Below are positions 27,221 through 39,507 of a DNA stretch of 64,000 nucleotides, one piece after another (position 1 is the first letter of the stretch; each line of letters opens with the position of its first letter). Under the pieces are notes generated by a model, which was not told the origin of the DNA, ran no database searches, and saw only the letters and a list, made by a program, of their open reading frames with translations. Origin of the DNA: Helicobacter pylori (GTDB lineage: Bacteria > Campylobacterota > Campylobacteria > Campylobacterales > Helicobacteraceae); NCBI RefSeq assembly GCF_001653455.1, contig NZ_CP011486.1, forward strand, positions 1,054,001-1,118,000. Reading direction: 5' to 3'. The translations under genes and the position numbers were made by a program.

Positions 27221-28256
27221 GTTGGTGTTTCTCCTTGTTTTCTAAGATTTTTTTTGCCATTTTAGCTTGTTCGCTTGAAGGATACAAGTGTTGCAAAGTG
27301 TTTAAAAATTTATAATAGTTTTGATCGTCTTTGATTTTTTTAAACGACCATGCCGTATGCCACAAAAGAACAGGCATATAAGACGCTTTTTTATTTAAAA
27401 GAGCGCTCTCTTTGTAATACTTGATCGCTTCTCTATACTTTTTTTCTCCATAAGCCACTTCCCCAAGAACATAACGCACATAAGAGAGTCTGTAACTATT
27501 GGCTTCTAACCACAACAAACGCTCTTTAGCTTCTGCATAGGATTTATTTCTAAAAAAAGACAGAGCTTCTTCAAAAATCTCCTTTTGTTTGGATAAATCT
27601 TTATGAAACTTAACTTTTGGCGTTTTTTCTTTTTCTTGATTTTTTTCTTCTTTAGGCAACTGTTGGTGTTTTGGTTGGTTTTCTTTATCTTGTTCTAGTG
27701 CGTCTGTTGCTAAAGACTGCTTGGATTTTTCATTGGTTGGAACGCTTTGTTTGTATTGTTTTTCAGCTTTTTCTTGTTTTTCTTGTTCTTTGAGCGTTTT
27801 TTGGATTAAGGCGATTTGTGCAACCAAATCCTGGCTTAACTTGGTCAATAACTCGCTCATCTCTTTATTTTGTTTGTCTAGCTGTTGGATAGCTTGCTGG
27901 TTAGCGCGAATCTCATTCCTTAAATCCTCTAAAATTTCTGATTGCTGCTTGAGCGTGTTAGCATGCACTTCTTGAGAGGCTTTTAAGGCTCGTAAGGATT
28001 CTTCTTGAGAAAGGATAGCGTCATTAAGGTGTTTGATCTTGTTAGATTGCCCTTCGTAAACGCTCTTCAAGCCCTCTTGAGCTTGAGTGTTGGATTCCAC
28101 TTGCGAATGGATTTTGGTCAAAATATTAGAAAAGTTCTTGCTATTGATCTGCAACTGCTTGAGTTCTTTTTTGGTCGCTCCGCTTTGCAAATCAAACGCT
28201 GAAGGCTCCCCATTGAGAAAAAAGGGAGCGATAAAAGGGATAAAAAGCCTCTTCAT
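27207..28256 (-). CDS. Tol-Pal-associated periplasmic protein, CpoB/YbgF-like
   Basis: Signal peptide ([20 protein letters not shown]), a long coiled coil (about residues 25-165) rich in Gln/Lys/Glu, then a C-terminal TPR-like part ([40 protein letters not shown]). This order matches CpoB, the last gene of tol-pal clusters. It starts 7 bases after pal. The ATG at 28256 is favoured over the TTG at 28262. Corresponds to HP1124. Confidence 0.8.
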   Translation of the reverse strand: MKRLFIPFIAPFFLNGEPSAFDLQSGATKKELKQLQINSKNFSNILTKIHSQVESNTQAQEGLKSVYEGQSNKIKHLNDAILSQEESLRALKASQEVHANTLKQQSEILEDLRNEIRANQQAIQQLDKQNKEMSELLTKLSQDLVAQIALIQKTLKEQEKQEKAEKQYKQSVPTNEKSKQSLATDALEQDKENQPKHQQLPKEEKNQEKEKTPKVKFHKDLSKQKEIFEEALSFFRNKSYAEAKERLLWLEANSYRLSYVRYVLGEVAYGEKKYREAIKYYKESALLNKKASYMPVLLWHTAWSFKKIKDDQNYYKFLNTLQHLYPSSEQAKMAKKILENKEKHQHAKP

Positions 28257-28263
28257 TCCCAAG

Positions 28264-28812
28264 TTACTTCACTAATTTGACATCCACTCTCCTGTTTTCT
28301 TTGTAACATTCCCTAGTTTTTTGGGTGCATTTGGGTTTGGCTTCACCAAAACTAATGGTTTTAATCATGTCTTTTTCTACCCCTTTAATGACTAAAGCGT
28401 TTTTCACGCTCAAAGTCCTTTTAACGCCAAGCGCTTGGTTGTACTCGCTAGAACCAAATTCATCGGTATTGCCTTCTAAAAGCACTTGCATGTGATTTTC
28501 TTTAGCTTTTTGCACGATTTCATCTAAAGTTTCTTGATCGGAGTCTTTGATTTCATACTTGTCAAAATCAAAATAGATAGAAGCGATAATAGTCCCGCTT
28601 TCAATAGCTGGTTTAGCTGGCTTTTCTTCAACCACCGGGGCTGGCTCTTCTTTAGGCTCTTCTTTCTCTGGAGCGGGTTCTGTAGTAACGGGTGCAGTCT
28701 GAACCGTTTTAGCGCTCACATCGCCAGCCACAGTTTCTTTGTCCATGTTGTGTTTACAACCAGCTATTAATAAAAAAGCTACCACGAAGCTAAATACAGA
28801 AAATCTCTTCAT
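28264..28812 (-). CDS. pal: Peptidoglycan-associated lipoprotein Pal
   Basis: Outer membrane lipoprotein. Lipobox LLIAGC at the end of the signal peptide gives the acylated Cys. A Pro/Glu-rich linker (PAPEKEEPKEEPAPVVEEKP) follows. The OmpA-like domain has YFDFDKYEI and the peptidoglycan-binding helices LEGNTDEFGSSEYNQALGVK and ENRRVDV. Three ATGs in a row exist, and the third (28812) is best spaced from GGAG. Corresponds to HP1125 and lies after tolB. Confidence 0.95.
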   Translation of the reverse strand: MKRFSVFSFVVAFLLIAGCKHNMDKETVAGDVSAKTVQTAPVTTEPAPEKEEPKEEPAPVVEEKPAKPAIESGTIIASIYFDFDKYEIKDSDQETLDEIVQKAKENHMQVLLEGNTDEFGSSEYNQALGVKRTLSVKNALVIKGVEKDMIKTISFGEAKPKCTQKTRECYKENRRVDVKLVK

Positions 28813-28877
28813 CATCATTCTCCAAGAATAAAATTTTAATAAGTGTAAATATTAACTCATATTCGCTTAATTTAACC

Positions 28878-30131
28878 TTACCAATCAAAGGCCTGTATTT
28901 TCACATTTTTTAAAGGGAATAAAAAACTTTGATTATAGTCTAGCAAAATAAGCCCCATAGCGTATTCTTGGGGTGTCTTTTTGATATACATGATATTCTT
29001 CCCATCCATAGAAAAACGAGGCATTTGATTAGAGCCATTCACGGTAAGCCTGCGGATATACTTGCTATTTAAAGTGATCAAATTCAAATTAAACACCGTT
29101 TTGCCAAATTCGTTAAGATTTTCCCTGCTCACATACACAATACTATCTTTATAGGCGTCAATGGATTCATTGCTCCTCCCTTCATAAAGAAGCTGCTCTG
29201 CACTCTCTTTTAGCCCTAATTTCTTCATATAGATGTTAGGATAACCTGATCTATCCGAAACAAAAGCCATGGACTTGTCATCTTCTAAAAACACTCCTGA
29301 AACATCTATCCCCGGGTAGCGCGTTATTTTAGTGCTTGTTTTTTTATGCGTATCGTATAAATAAACATCCGGTTGGCCATCAGGGGCTAAAGACATTAAA
29401 ATTTTAGAGCCATCAGAACTCACGCTAGAAACCACCGCCATTCCTTGAGAGCTAGTGATCTTCTCATGGGTGGCTTTTTGAATGTTGTATTTTAAAATCA
29501 TGGGCTTTCTTTCGCCATATTGCGTGTAATAAAACTCTGTTTGCTCAGCGTTCGCCCATCTAGGGAAAATATTGAGTCGGTTGTTTTTGATGATTTCTTT
29601 TTGATAGCGCATTGTGTAATCCGCTAAAGCAATGTTTGTGATTCCTGGTCCAATATATTTAGAAAAAACAATAAGGCGCTTCATCCAAGCGATAGAAGGG
29701 GCTTTTAAATGATCATTCACCACAATAGCCATGTTGTGCGCTGCAAAAGGGTATAGATCAGCGCTTAAAATGGGGTAGTCAAAAGTTTTAACAAGAGCGC
29801 TTGTATTGACATCATAAAGTTTTAATCGTGAAATTTTATTGCCATTTTCTACCGCCACGCTCACAAGCGCTACAAGTTCGAATTTTTTATCTTTGAGTTC
29901 TGCGTAATTGATAGTGCCTTGCTCCTTGTTTGGAGAAACATCAAAATGCTGGCTGGTCTTTAAATCATTCGCTAAGACTTCATGCAATTTTAAAGCGTAA
30001 TTGGCATCGTTGTCCATAGAGTAGCGCACTTCAATTTTAGGAAGTTTTTGAATGGTTTTAATAATATCTAGTGTTTTATCTGTCGCAAAAAGCCCTATAG
30101 TGTGTATTAGAAAAAGCCATAAATACCTCAT
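28878..30131 (-). CDS. tolB: Tol-Pal system protein TolB
   Basis: Periplasmic beta-propeller protein linking Pal to TolA. Short signal peptide (YLWLFLIHTIGLFAT), an N-terminal domain, then propeller repeats visible as SSDGSKILMSLAPDGQPDVY, VSDRSGYPNIYM and NQMPRFSMDGKNIMYI. 417 residues, as in the family. Overlaps the end of tolA by 4 bases (ATGA). Corresponds to HP1126. Confidence 0.92.
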   Translation of the reverse strand: MRYLWLFLIHTIGLFATDKTLDIIKTIQKLPKIEVRYSMDNDANYALKLHEVLANDLKTSQHFDVSPNKEQGTINYAELKDKKFELVALVSVAVENGNKISRLKLYDVNTSALVKTFDYPILSADLYPFAAHNMAIVVNDHLKAPSIAWMKRLIVFSKYIGPGITNIALADYTMRYQKEIIKNNRLNIFPRWANAEQTEFYYTQYGERKPMILKYNIQKATHEKITSSQGMAVVSSVSSDGSKILMSLAPDGQPDVYLYDTHKKTSTKITRYPGIDVSGVFLEDDKSMAFVSDRSGYPNIYMKKLGLKESAEQLLYEGRSNESIDAYKDSIVYVSRENLNEFGKTVFNLNLITLNSKYIRRLTVNGSNQMPRFSMDGKNIMYIKKTPQEYAMGLILLDYNQSFLFPLKNVKIQAFDW

Positions 30132-30916
30132 TGTTCTTCCTTAGTGGTGAAATTAACTTTAATAGAAATCATGTTTCCTCCTGGGTATGGAGGGAAATCC
30201 ACTTTCTTTAAATCATTTAGAAGGGTTATCACGCTGTTGTTATAGTCCTTAAAATCGGAGTAACTAAGAATGGTGTAATCAAATTCTCCATCTTTAGTGA
30301 TCATAATCAGCGCGCTCACTGAAGCCTTGTGATAAAAAACGCCTCTCCAACCCTTATATAACATTTGATAGATTTGAGCATACCATTCTTGATAAGCCTT
30401 GTCATCAACCCCATCTTGTTTAGGGACTTGCAAATCTAAAGTCTTATTTTTAACGCTCTCTAGTTTTTGTGCAAATTGGTCTAAATTTTGTTGCAAACCT
30501 TTCAACATCTCTTGATTTTTTTGATTTTTTCTCAAGCGTTGCTGTTCTTTTAAACGCCTTTGCTCTTCTTCTTGCTCATTTTTTTGCTCTTCTTTTTGAG
30601 CGTTTTTGTCTGTCTTTTCTTGAAAATCGTTGAGTGAAGAAAAAATATTTTCAAGGCTTTCTTCTTGTTCTTTAGGATCAATCAAATCGCCTTCTTTATC
30701 AGTTGTATTTTTTTCAACTACTTTTTCTTCTTTTCTATCATCGCTAGGCAAATCTTCTAAATTCAAATCAATGACTTGTTCGTCTTTTTTACCCAAATCC
30801 AAAAGGATTTTCTCTGCTTCTTCATTATGCCTTTCTAACAACAAACCATACAATAATAAAGCATAGAGCAAGAACGCTAAAAAACCAGAAAGGACTAAGA
30901 GCGCATTCTTACTCAT
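30128..30916 (-). CDS. tolA: TolA/TonB-like energy-transducing protein
   Basis: An N-terminal membrane anchor (LLVLSGFLAFLLYALLLYGLLL) is followed by a long charged Glu/Lys/Gln coiled coil (residues 40-150) and a C-terminal TonB/TolA-like domain (YQMLYKGWRGVFYHKASVSA, IMITKDGEFDYTIL). It spans the periplasm to TolB/Pal. Encoded 13 bases after exbD. Corresponds to HP1127. Confidence 0.88.
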   Translation of the reverse strand: MSKNALLVLSGFLAFLLYALLLYGLLLERHNEEAEKILLDLGKKDEQVIDLNLEDLPSDDRKEEKVVEKNTTDKEGDLIDPKEQEESLENIFSSLNDFQEKTDKNAQKEEQKNEQEEEQRRLKEQQRLRKNQKNQEMLKGLQQNLDQFAQKLESVKNKTLDLQVPKQDGVDDKAYQEWYAQIYQMLYKGWRGVFYHKASVSALIMITKDGEFDYTILSYSDFKDYNNSVITLLNDLKKVDFPPYPGGNMISIKVNFTTKEEQ

Positions 30917-30929
30917 GCACTAGCCCTAC

Positions 30930-31331
30930 TCAAGGGTTTGTGATCAAAGAAACTTTTAAAAACCCCGCTTCTTTAATCGTTTTTAACAAATAAATCACTT
31001 TATCATAGGTCAATCGTTTGTCCGCACGGATACTCACCTTAGTGTCTTTATCGTATTTTTTAGAAAGCAAGTTAAAAGTATCCGGAAAAGAATTGTATTC
31101 ATAGGTTTGGCTGTCTATATAGATTTTTGCGTCTTTATCCATGCGGATCTCAATCATTTTATCTTGAGTGGCTCTAGCAGTTTTTGAACCAGAAGGCAAA
31201 GCGATCTCTTCTTTATAAGTGAGAGTGGGCGTAGTTACCATAAGAATAGCCAATAAAACAAGCATCACATCCACTAAAGGCGTGATATTGAGTTCTGGTT
31301 TGTCTTCGTCCCAATAGTTATCATAATTCAT
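30930..31331 (-). CDS. exbD: ExbD/TolR-type proton-channel protein
   Basis: 133 residues with the single membrane segment LVDVMLVLLAILMVTTPTL. Its first Asp is the essential protonatable residue of ExbD/TolR. The periplasmic domain includes VSIRADKRLTYDKVI. Works with ExbB/TolQ to energise TolA. Neighbouring tolA-tolB-pal indicate it serves as TolR. Corresponds to HP1129. Confidence 0.92.
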   Translation of the reverse strand: MNYDNYWDEDKPELNITPLVDVMLVLLAILMVTTPTLTYKEEIALPSGSKTARATQDKMIEIRMDKDAKIYIDSQTYEYNSFPDTFNLLSKKYDKDTKVSIRADKRLTYDKVIYLLKTIKEAGFLKVSLITNP

Positions 31332-31369
31332 AAAACCTCTCCCTATTTAAGATATTTATAAAATCCCTC

Positions 31370-31948
31370 TTAAGAGTTTTCTTCTTTAGAAGATAAAATA
31401 TCCACTTGCATCTGCACATAAACGGACAAGTCATACACCTTGCGTTTTAAAATCAAGTAAAAAGAATAGGCTGGAATGGCCGCTAAAATCCCTGCAGCAG
31501 TAGCGATAAGAGCCTTAGAAATAATGGGTGCGATCACCCCAAAAGACGCTTGACCTAACGCACCCAAATTGTTAAACGCTTCTAAAATCTCAACCACCGT
31601 GCCAAACAAGCCAATAAAAGGGGCTGTAGAAGAGATAATGCTTAATACCACTAAACCGGTCGTGCTTTGCTTAAGAACTTGATGTTTCCAAGCCTGCAAC
31701 AATTCTTTAGAATACTTTTTGGTCTCATTATTTCTTTTTTTATTAAACATAAAATGCTCTGGAGCGTCTTGAGCCCCATTAAGAATGTTAGACAAAGATT
31801 GCATCTCACGCCTGAGATAAATTTTTAACACAATGCTTTTATACAAAAAAACCCATAAGGTCATCACCAAATAAAGTGAAATCCAAACTAAAACCAGCGC
31901 CGTAATAAACCCACTCTTATTAAAAAAATAAATGATTGAATCGAACAT
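31370..31948 (-). CDS. exbB: ExbB/TolQ-type proton-channel protein
   Basis: Three membrane segments: ALVLVWISLYLVMTLWVFLY near the N-terminus, then TGLVVLSIISSTAPFIGLFG and IAPIISKALIATAAGILAAI. The GLFGTVVEI motif is typical of MotA/TolQ/ExbB channels. The ATG at 31948 (MFDSIIYF) is preferred to 31972: AAGGGGATA lies upstream, and the longer form would overlap atpC. It follows atpC by 10 bases, so the tol genes continue the atp transcript. Corresponds to HP1130. Confidence 0.92.
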   Translation of the reverse strand: MFDSIIYFFNKSGFITALVLVWISLYLVMTLWVFLYKSIVLKIYLRREMQSLSNILNGAQDAPEHFMFNKKRNNETKKYSKELLQAWKHQVLKQSTTGLVVLSIISSTAPFIGLFGTVVEILEAFNNLGALGQASFGVIAPIISKALIATAAGILAAIPAYSFYLILKRKVYDLSVYVQMQVDILSSKEENS

Positions 31949-31958
31949 GACTATCCCC

Positions 31959-32330
31959 TTAAAGAGACTCAATCTTAGCCAGCACGCTAGAAACCGCTAA
32001 CCTGTCAGAGCTTGCGTCCTCTAAAAGCCTTTTAGCCCTAGAAATCGCATCGTCTCTGTCATCTGATTCTTTTTTGATAAAGACCGCCCCATCGGCTAAA
32101 ATATCCACATGCTCACCAGTTACTTCTGCATAACCCCAACTAATCGCAATGTGTTCTTTTTGGCTCTCGGTTTCAATCTCAATCACTCCCGCTTGGAGCA
32201 AAGTGATCATGTTGCTATGCCCATAAAGCACCCCAAATTCCCCTTCCACTCCTGGCAACACAACGCTTTTAACCTCTCCTGTATAAACTTCCCCCTCAGG
32301 AACGACCACACTAATTTTCAATAAAGCCAT
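31959..32330 (-). CDS. atpC: ATP synthase epsilon subunit
   Basis: 123 residues. The N-terminal beta sandwich is seen as VVPEGEVYTGEVKSVVLPGV and GEFGVLYGHSNMITLLQ. The C-terminal helices include AISRAKRLLEDA. Regulates and couples F1 to the c-ring. Last of the atp genes, 9 bases after atpD. Corresponds to HP1131. Confidence 0.95.
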   Translation of the reverse strand: MALLKISVVVPEGEVYTGEVKSVVLPGVEGEFGVLYGHSNMITLLQAGVIEIETESQKEHIAISWGYAEVTGEHVDILADGAVFIKKESDDRDDAISRAKRLLEDASSDRLAVSSVLAKIESL

Positions 32331-32339
32331 GACAAACCC

Positions 32340-33755
<1,416 letters not shown>

Positions 33756-33767
33756 TTAATGTAATTT

Positions 33768-34673
33768 TTATTTTAAGGCTTCTACGCCGGCATTGATTTC
33801 TACTAGCTCGGTCGTAATCGCCTCTTGTCTGGCTTTATTATAAGAAATGGTTAAAGTTTTAACCAAATCTTTAGCGTTATTTGTCGCTGTATCCATCGCT
33901 TGCATTCTAGCGCTATGCTCTGCGGCTAAAGAATCAATCAAAGCATAGTATAAACTATACTCTACATATTTTTTTGCTAAAGAGTCTAAAATTTCATCTT
34001 CGCTCCCGCTAGGCTCGCTCATAATGGTCTCTTGCGTCTCGCTAGGCTGAGAGTTTTGATGGATAATGTGATACCCAATAGGCAGAATCGTTTTCACTCT
34101 TATTTCTTGGCTGATCATGTTTTTAAAGCCATTGTGAATGATAATCACCTTATCGGTTTTCCCGTTCAAATAGTCTTCTACCACTTTTTGCATGAATTCT
34201 TGCGCTCGTTCATAATTGGGCATAGAGCTTAAATTATTGATCTTGTCTAAAACCTCTATCCCATTAAAGCTAAAATACTCATTACCCTTTTTACCAATAC
34301 CGCGCAAACGTACTTTAATGTCTTTTTCTTTGTATTCATTCGTGCATGCTAAAACTTTTTTAATGGTATTGGTGTTAAAGCCCCCACAAAGCCCTTTATC
34401 GGCTGTGATAAAAATAATATCCACTTTTTTGATTTCAAGTCTTTCTAATTCCCTAAAATACTTGCTTTGAATATCTTCAATCCCTTGATTTTTCATTTTG
34501 GATAGCACATCATCAAACACGGCGTCTAATTTCAATGCATACGCTCTAGAATTTCTTGCAACTTCTTCGGCTTTTCTCAGCTTGGAAGTGGAAACGAGCT
34601 TCATCGCATGCGTAATCTTTTGCGTGTTTTTAACGCTTCCAATTTTCTTTCTAATGTCTCTTAAATTCGCCAT
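33768..34673 (-). CDS. atpG: ATP synthase gamma subunit
   Basis: Central rotor shaft. N-terminal helix [20 protein letters not shown] and the C-terminal helix ([20 protein letters not shown]) form the coiled coil inside alpha3beta3. [12 protein letters not shown] is the conserved segment near residue 86. 301 residues; corresponds to HP1133. Confidence 0.96.
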   Translation of the reverse strand: MANLRDIRKKIGSVKNTQKITHAMKLVSTSKLRKAEEVARNSRAYALKLDAVFDDVLSKMKNQGIEDIQSKYFRELERLEIKKVDIIFITADKGLCGGFNTNTIKKVLACTNEYKEKDIKVRLRGIGKKGNEYFSFNGIEVLDKINNLSSMPNYERAQEFMQKVVEDYLNGKTDKVIIIHNGFKNMISQEIRVKTILPIGYHIIHQNSQPSETQETIMSEPSGSEDEILDSLAKKYVEYSLYYALIDSLAAEHSARMQAMDTATNNAKDLVKTLTISYNKARQEAITTELVEINAGVEALK

Positions 34674-34687
34674 ATTCTAGCCGTCTC

Positions 34688-36199
34688 CTACTCGCTATAA
34701 GTGAGCTTGAATTCCTCTAAGACTTTCCTTAGCATGGCTTCTAAATCCTTATCTAGGGCTTTCTTAGTGTGGATTTCTTCTAACACTTGAGGGTATTTTG
34801 CTTCCAAGAAAGGGTGCAATTGCTCTTCAAAATCCACGACTTTTTTCACGCTCACGCTATCCAAAAAGCCTTTAGCTCCAGCGTAAATAATGACCACTTG
34901 CTTTTCAATAGGCAAGGGCGAATAAGGGGCTTGCTTAAGCACTTCTACCATGCGTTGGCCTCTTTCTAGTTGCTTTTTACTCGCTTCATCCAAATCAGAA
35001 GCGAATTGCGTGAAGGCTTGCAACTCTCTGTATTGCGCTAAATCTAAGCGCAAAGTCCCTGAAACTTGCTTAGTGGCTTTGATTTGAGCGGCCCCTCCAA
35101 CCCTTGAAACCGACAAGCCCACATTAATAGCAGGGCGGATCCCTGAATAAAACAAATCCGTTTCTAAGAAAATTTGCCCGTCGGTAATGGAAATAATATT
35201 CGTAGGGATATAAGCTGACACATCGCCCGCTTGAGTTTCCACAATAGGGAGCGCAGTCAGAGATCCTGCACCTTTTTCATCGCAAACTTTAGCCGCTCTT
35301 TCTAAAAGCCGTGAGTGGATATAAAACACATCGCCAGGAAAAGCCTCCCTACCTGGAGGCCTTCTTAAAATCAAAGAAATCTCCCTATAAGCGACGGCAT
35401 GCTTACTCAAATCATCATAAATGATTAGGGCATGGCGGGCATGATCTCTAAAGTATTCCCCCATAGCCACACCCGCATAAGGGGCTAAATATTGCATCGC
35501 AGCCGAATCAGAAGCCGAAGCGTTGATCACAACGCTGTATTCCATCGCTCCGTATTCTTCTAGTTTGCGGACCACTTGCGCGACAGTGGATTCTTTTTGA
35601 CCAATAGCCACATAAATGCAGATCACATTTTGCCCTTTTTGGTTGATAATGGTATCTATGGCTACAGTGGTTTTACCGGTTTGTTTATCCCCAATGATCA
35701 ATTCCCTTTGCCCGCGCCCAATAGGCACTAACGCATCAATGGCTTTAATCCCGGTTTGCAAAGGCTCATGCACGGATTTTCTGTCCATAATGCCCGGAGC
35801 CTTTTGCTCTATAAGGCTAAATTCATTCGTTTCTATCTCGCCCTTGCCATCAATAGGCTCACCTAAAGCGTTCAACACGCGCCCTACAACCGCATCGCCA
35901 ACAGGGACTTTCATCAAACTCTTTGTGCGTTTAACGCTAGTCCCTTCTTTAATATTGTTGCCAAAACCAAACACAATCACGCCAACGCTATCTTCTTCTA
36001 AGTTAGCCGCAACGCCTTTATCTCCTGTTTCAAACTCTAGCACTTCATACGACATCACACCATTTAAGCCATAAACCTTAGCCACACCATCAGCGTATGA
36101 AACGACCTTGCCGACTTCAGCCATGTCGCAATCAAGTTCAAAATTCTTGATCTTTTCTTCAATAACCGAGCTGATTTCTTCCAATTTTAGTTGGGACAT
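34688..36199 (-). CDS. atpA: ATP synthase alpha subunit
   Basis: Regulatory nucleotide-binding subunit. P-loop [15 protein letters not shown] near residue 169, [14 protein letters not shown] near 196, [20 protein letters not shown] near 280, and [17 protein letters not shown] near 365. 503 residues; corresponds to HP1134. Confidence 0.97.
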   Translation of the reverse strand: MSQLKLEEISSVIEEKIKNFELDCDMAEVGKVVSYADGVAKVYGLNGVMSYEVLEFETGDKGVAANLEEDSVGVIVFGFGNNIKEGTSVKRTKSLMKVPVGDAVVGRVLNALGEPIDGKGEIETNEFSLIEQKAPGIMDRKSVHEPLQTGIKAIDALVPIGRGQRELIIGDKQTGKTTVAIDTIINQKGQNVICIYVAIGQKESTVAQVVRKLEEYGAMEYSVVINASASDSAAMQYLAPYAGVAMGEYFRDHARHALIIYDDLSKHAVAYREISLILRRPPGREAFPGDVFYIHSRLLERAAKVCDEKGAGSLTALPIVETQAGDVSAYIPTNIISITDGQIFLETDLFYSGIRPAINVGLSVSRVGGAAQIKATKQVSGTLRLDLAQYRELQAFTQFASDLDEASKKQLERGQRMVEVLKQAPYSPLPIEKQVVIIYAGAKGFLDSVSVKKVVDFEEQLHPFLEAKYPQVLEEIHTKKALDKDLEAMLRKVLEEFKLTYSE

Positions 36200-36221
36200 T
36201 ATCTTTATCTCCTTAGATTGA

Positions 36222-36764
36222 TTAAATAGATTGAATAACCTGTTTTTCTATTTTCTTTAAAATCTCTTCTTTAGAAAAGCCTATTTCTAAATCCAAGCTT
36301 GAAACGCTTAAAGAAACCCCTTTTTTAGACCAGGTGTCTTGAGCGATTTCTACAGAAGCGTTAAAACGCACTTGCAATTTTTGTTGCACTTCTTCTAGCT
36401 CCTTACTTTCAAGCTTTTGCGGGACTAAAAGCGTAGCTTCTAAAGTTTTTTTAGAATCACAAGAAAGCTCTTCAGCGATTGATTCCAATATCTCAAGCCG
36501 GTTATTTTTTAACACGATTTCCATTACAGGTTTTAAAACCGAGCATGCTTTTTTTGGAGTTGTTTTTTCCAATATTTCAAACACAATCTCTTTTTTCACT
36601 TTCCAAGAAACATGCATTAACACTTGATTGAGTTTGTGCAATTTTATCGCTTCTGCTAAATGTTTAAGCCCCACAACGATTTCTTCTAATAACGCTAAAT
36701 CATCTTTAGTGTGGTTTTTCAACGCCTTGACATAATGCTTAGAGATCACTTTTAAATCTTGCAT
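36222..36764 (-). CDS. atpH: ATP synthase delta subunit
   Basis: 180-residue helical peripheral-stalk protein between atpF and atpA, as in bacterial atp operons. The C-terminal segment ([20 protein letters not shown] and [15 protein letters not shown]) has the OSCP/delta pattern. It starts 1 base after the atpF stop. Corresponds to HP1135. Confidence 0.9.
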   Translation of the reverse strand: MQDLKVISKHYVKALKNHTKDDLALLEEIVVGLKHLAEAIKLHKLNQVLMHVSWKVKKEIVFEILEKTTPKKACSVLKPVMEIVLKNNRLEILESIAEELSCDSKKTLEATLLVPQKLESKELEEVQQKLQVRFNASVEIAQDTWSKKGVSLSVSSLDLEIGFSKEEILKKIEKQVIQSI

Positions 36765-37280
36765 TTAAAGCCTTTGTTTCAAAATATTCACGCAATCTTG
36801 CGAACTGAAAGAGACTTTTTTACTCTCTCTTAAATCTTTAAAAACGCTTTCAACCAACTCTCTTTTGATCTTTTTAACTTCTAAATCCATCAACGCCTTA
36901 GAATTTTTGATCAAATTTTCCACATCCATTTTGGTTTGCAATTCGTATTTTTGCGTGATCGTGTAGGCTTCTTTATTCGCATCAGAAACGATCGATTCAG
37001 CCTTTTCTTTGGCTTGCTCTAATTCTTTTAAGAGTTTTTTCTTATTCTCTTTACTCACTTTGAGTTGGGCTTGGATCTCTTCTAATCGTTTAGAAATTTC
37101 AAGGCTTTTAGCGTGCAAGAATGAACGCAATTTTTTAGCTAGAAAATACCACAAAATCCCCACAAACAAGAGGAAGTTTAAAGAACGCTCTATAATATCT
37201 GTTTGTGAAATATCCAATCCAGTAGCGCCCAAAGGGCTTAAAAGGATCAAAAACCCTAACGCCATTTTAACTAACACCAT
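36765..37280 (-). CDS. atpF: ATP synthase b subunit
   Basis: Peripheral-stalk subunit. N-terminal hydrophobic region with a probable signal-like segment ([20 protein letters not shown]) and a membrane span ([16 protein letters not shown]), then a long charged helix. GGAG 6 bases before the ATG confirms the start. Encoded 3 bases after its paralogue atpF'. Corresponds to HP1136. Confidence 0.9.
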   Translation of the reverse strand: MVLVKMALGFLILLSPLGATGLDISQTDIIERSLNFLLFVGILWYFLAKKLRSFLHAKSLEISKRLEEIQAQLKVSKENKKKLLKELEQAKEKAESIVSDANKEAYTITQKYELQTKMDVENLIKNSKALMDLEVKKIKRELVESVFKDLRESKKVSFSSQDCVNILKQRL

Positions 37281-37283
37281 CTA

Positions 37284-37718
37284 TCAACTCCCTAAACCCA
37301 TCGCCACACGCTTGTTCAACTCGTCTTCAAATACCGGCATTTGCGCTTGCAACTGCTCTTTTAAGACTTGTTTTTCATTTTGCAATTGTTTTGCAAATGC
37401 ATCAAATTCTTGATTGAGTTCATTCTCTTTTTGCTTGATCACCGCATCATAAGACTCTGTAGCTTTTTGAATCGCCTCTGCTAGTATTTCCCTACGCTTT
37501 TCAGCGGCTTCTTTAAGGAGAGTCTCAATTTGATGGCCAATCTCCACGCTTTGGGTGTTATCCGTTTTAATTTTAGCCAAGCTATCCTTTATCTCTGCCT
37601 GTCTGTTATCCATAAAAGCCAATAAAGGCCTATACACCCAAACATTCATCGCCCACAACAATAACACAAATACTATAAAAACGACCGCCATTAAATAGGG
37701 GTTAACCGATATATTCAT
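37284..37718 (-). CDS. atpF': ATP synthase b' subunit
   Basis: Second, shorter b-type stalk subunit: one membrane span (PYLMAVVFIVFVLLLWAMNV) and a long amphipathic helix. Two unlike b subunits next to each other are characteristic of epsilon-proteobacteria. The ring subunits a and c are not in this cluster. First atp gene, 114 bases after parB. Corresponds to HP1137. Confidence 0.9.
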   Translation of the reverse strand: MNISVNPYLMAVVFIVFVLLLWAMNVWVYRPLLAFMDNRQAEIKDSLAKIKTDNTQSVEIGHQIETLLKEAAEKRREILAEAIQKATESYDAVIKQKENELNQEFDAFAKQLQNEKQVLKEQLQAQMPVFEDELNKRVAMGLGS

Positions 37719-37832
37719 GATCTATTTCTTTCCTAAAATCCTAAAAATAAATATTTGAAAACTCGCATTTGTTGTAAAAACATTAACTCTATCTTAACAA
37801 AAAATCGCTTAAAAATTGAGAATATCTAAGCA

Positions 37833-38705
37833 TTAAGACATCATTTTTTTCATAAAAGCCTCTAAAAGAGAATTTTTATAACATCGTAAAACTATTTTAT
37901 TCCCTTTCAAAGCCGCTTTAAGCTTGTAATGCTCCCACAAACTTTGATTGAAGCGTTTCAATTCATCTTCAGTAATGAGCGCTTGAGTTTCTTTAAAATT
38001 AGGTTTTTTATTTTCAAGGTTTGTGTTTGTTTTAAAATCACGCGCCAAATCTTCTGTCTGGCGCACGCTGAGTTTTTGCCCTATGATTGAATTTAGAATC
38101 AATTCTTGTTTTTCTTCATCTAAACCCACCAAGACTTTTGCATGCCCTGAAGTGATTTTTTCTTCTAAAAGAGCGTTTTGCACTTTAGAAGAAAGGGTTA
38201 ATAAACGCATGATATTGGCCACATGGGCTCTAGATTTTTTAACGATTTTAGAAAGCTCTTCTTGGGTCATTTGATAGCTTTCCAGCAATTCTCTATACGA
38301 TTTAGCCAACTCCAAAGGGTTCAAATCCTCTCGCTGGATGTTTTCAATCAAGGCGACTTCGCGCATTTTTTCTTGCTCAATATCCACAACAATCGCTTTA
38401 ATCGTTTGCATTTTGGCCAATTTGCTCGCTCTTAAGCGCCTTTCGCCTGCAATCAAGTGGTAACGCCCGTTCTCGCTCACCACTAAAACCGGCTGCAACA
38501 AACCATGTTCTTTGATGGATTGTGCCAATTCTTCTAAAGAATCTTCGCTAAAGACTTTCCTGGGTTGGTAAGGATTAGGCATCACCTCATCAATACCAAG
38601 CTCTACAACCCGATTGGCTCTTTCATACAGCCCCTGCTCATACACCTCATTGATTTCAGGGAAAATATCCGCTAAACCCCTACCCAACACTTTATTTTTT
38701 GCCAT
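37833..38705 (-). CDS. parB: Chromosome-partitioning protein ParB
   Basis: Site-specific DNA-binding CTPase of the ParABS system. [19 protein letters not shown] near residue 40 and the [11 protein letters not shown] box near 91 form the N-terminal CTP-binding domain. A helix-turn-helix lies near 140-165 ([20 protein letters not shown]). The second of two adjacent ATGs is used. Its start overlaps the parA stop. Corresponds to HP1138. No parS-like palindrome was seen nearby. Confidence 0.94.
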   Translation of the reverse strand: MAKNKVLGRGLADIFPEINEVYEQGLYERANRVVELGIDEVMPNPYQPRKVFSEDSLEELAQSIKEHGLLQPVLVVSENGRYHLIAGERRLRASKLAKMQTIKAIVVDIEQEKMREVALIENIQREDLNPLELAKSYRELLESYQMTQEELSKIVKKSRAHVANIMRLLTLSSKVQNALLEEKITSGHAKVLVGLDEEKQELILNSIIGQKLSVRQTEDLARDFKTNTNLENKKPNFKETQALITEDELKRFNQSLWEHYKLKAALKGNKIVLRCYKNSLLEAFMKKMMS

Positions 38706-39505
38706 CATTGCCCCTGAAGAATGCTTTGAGCCAATTTTTGATAAGCGATACTGCCATTAGATTTAATATCATAAAGCAAAATGGGCTTACCAAAGCTAGG
38801 CGATTCCGCCAATTTCACGCTTTTAGGGATCATAATATATTCTCCTGTAATAGAATCTCTAAAAAATTCTGAGTCAAAATACTTAAACAATTCCGCTAAA
38901 ACCCCTTTTGTCAAATTGAGTTGGGGGACATGCATTGTGGGTAAAAACCCCCTGATTTTGAGCTTAGGGTTAGTGCTTTTTTGCAGCATTCTAATGGTGT
39001 TGAGCAATAATTTAGTGCCTTCAAGGGCAAAAAACTCACACTGGATAGGAATGATCACCGAATGTGCGGCTGAAAGCGAATTGATCGTGAGAGGCCCTAG
39101 AGCTGGCGGGGAGTCAATAATGATGTAATCATAAAGCTTTACCACGCTCTCTAAAGCGTTTTTAAGCATGAGTTCGCCTCGTTTATTCTCATCTTGAACG
39201 CTATCATAAAAAGTCTTTTCAAACCCGGCTAAACCCAAATTAGAAGGCACTAAATCCAAAAAAGGCATTTGGGTTTTTAAGATCACTTGAGAAATTTGCT
39301 TACGACCAATCAACACATGATAAATATCGTAATCAATTTTATCGCGCCTAAAACCCAAACTTGAAGTGGCGTTAGCTTGAGGGTCAAAGTCAATCAACAA
39401 GATTTTTTTTTCAAGCACCGCTAAGGAAGCCGCTAAATTAACCGCTGTTGTTGTTTTGCCCACGCCCCCTTTTTGATTAGCCACTGCAATGATTTCATTC
39501 ATCAT
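38705..39505 (-). CDS. parA: Chromosome-partitioning ATPase ParA/Soj
   Basis: Deviant Walker [19 protein letters not shown] near the N-terminus, Walker A' [16 protein letters not shown] near residue 37, and Walker [14 protein letters not shown] near 117. AGGA lies 7 bases before the ATG at 39505. Forms the partition pair with the overlapping parB and likely influences chromosome segregation. Corresponds to HP1139. Confidence 0.95.
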   Translation of the reverse strand: MMNEIIAVANQKGGVGKTTTAVNLAASLAVLEKKILLIDFDPQANATSSLGFRRDKIDYDIYHVLIGRKQISQVILKTQMPFLDLVPSNLGLAGFEKTFYDSVQDENKRGELMLKNALESVVKLYDYIIIDSPPALGPLTINSLSAAHSVIIPIQCEFFALEGTKLLLNTIRMLQKSTNPKLKIRGFLPTMHVPQLNLTKGVLAELFKYFDSEFFRDSITGEYIMIPKSVKLAESPSFGKPILLYDIKSNGSIAYQKLAQSILQGQ

Positions 39506-39507
39506 AT

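Noticed and set aside
37719-38705. parS sites near parB
   Set aside because: No 16-base palindrome like the known parS consensus was found in the par-atp region or elsewhere in the window by eye.
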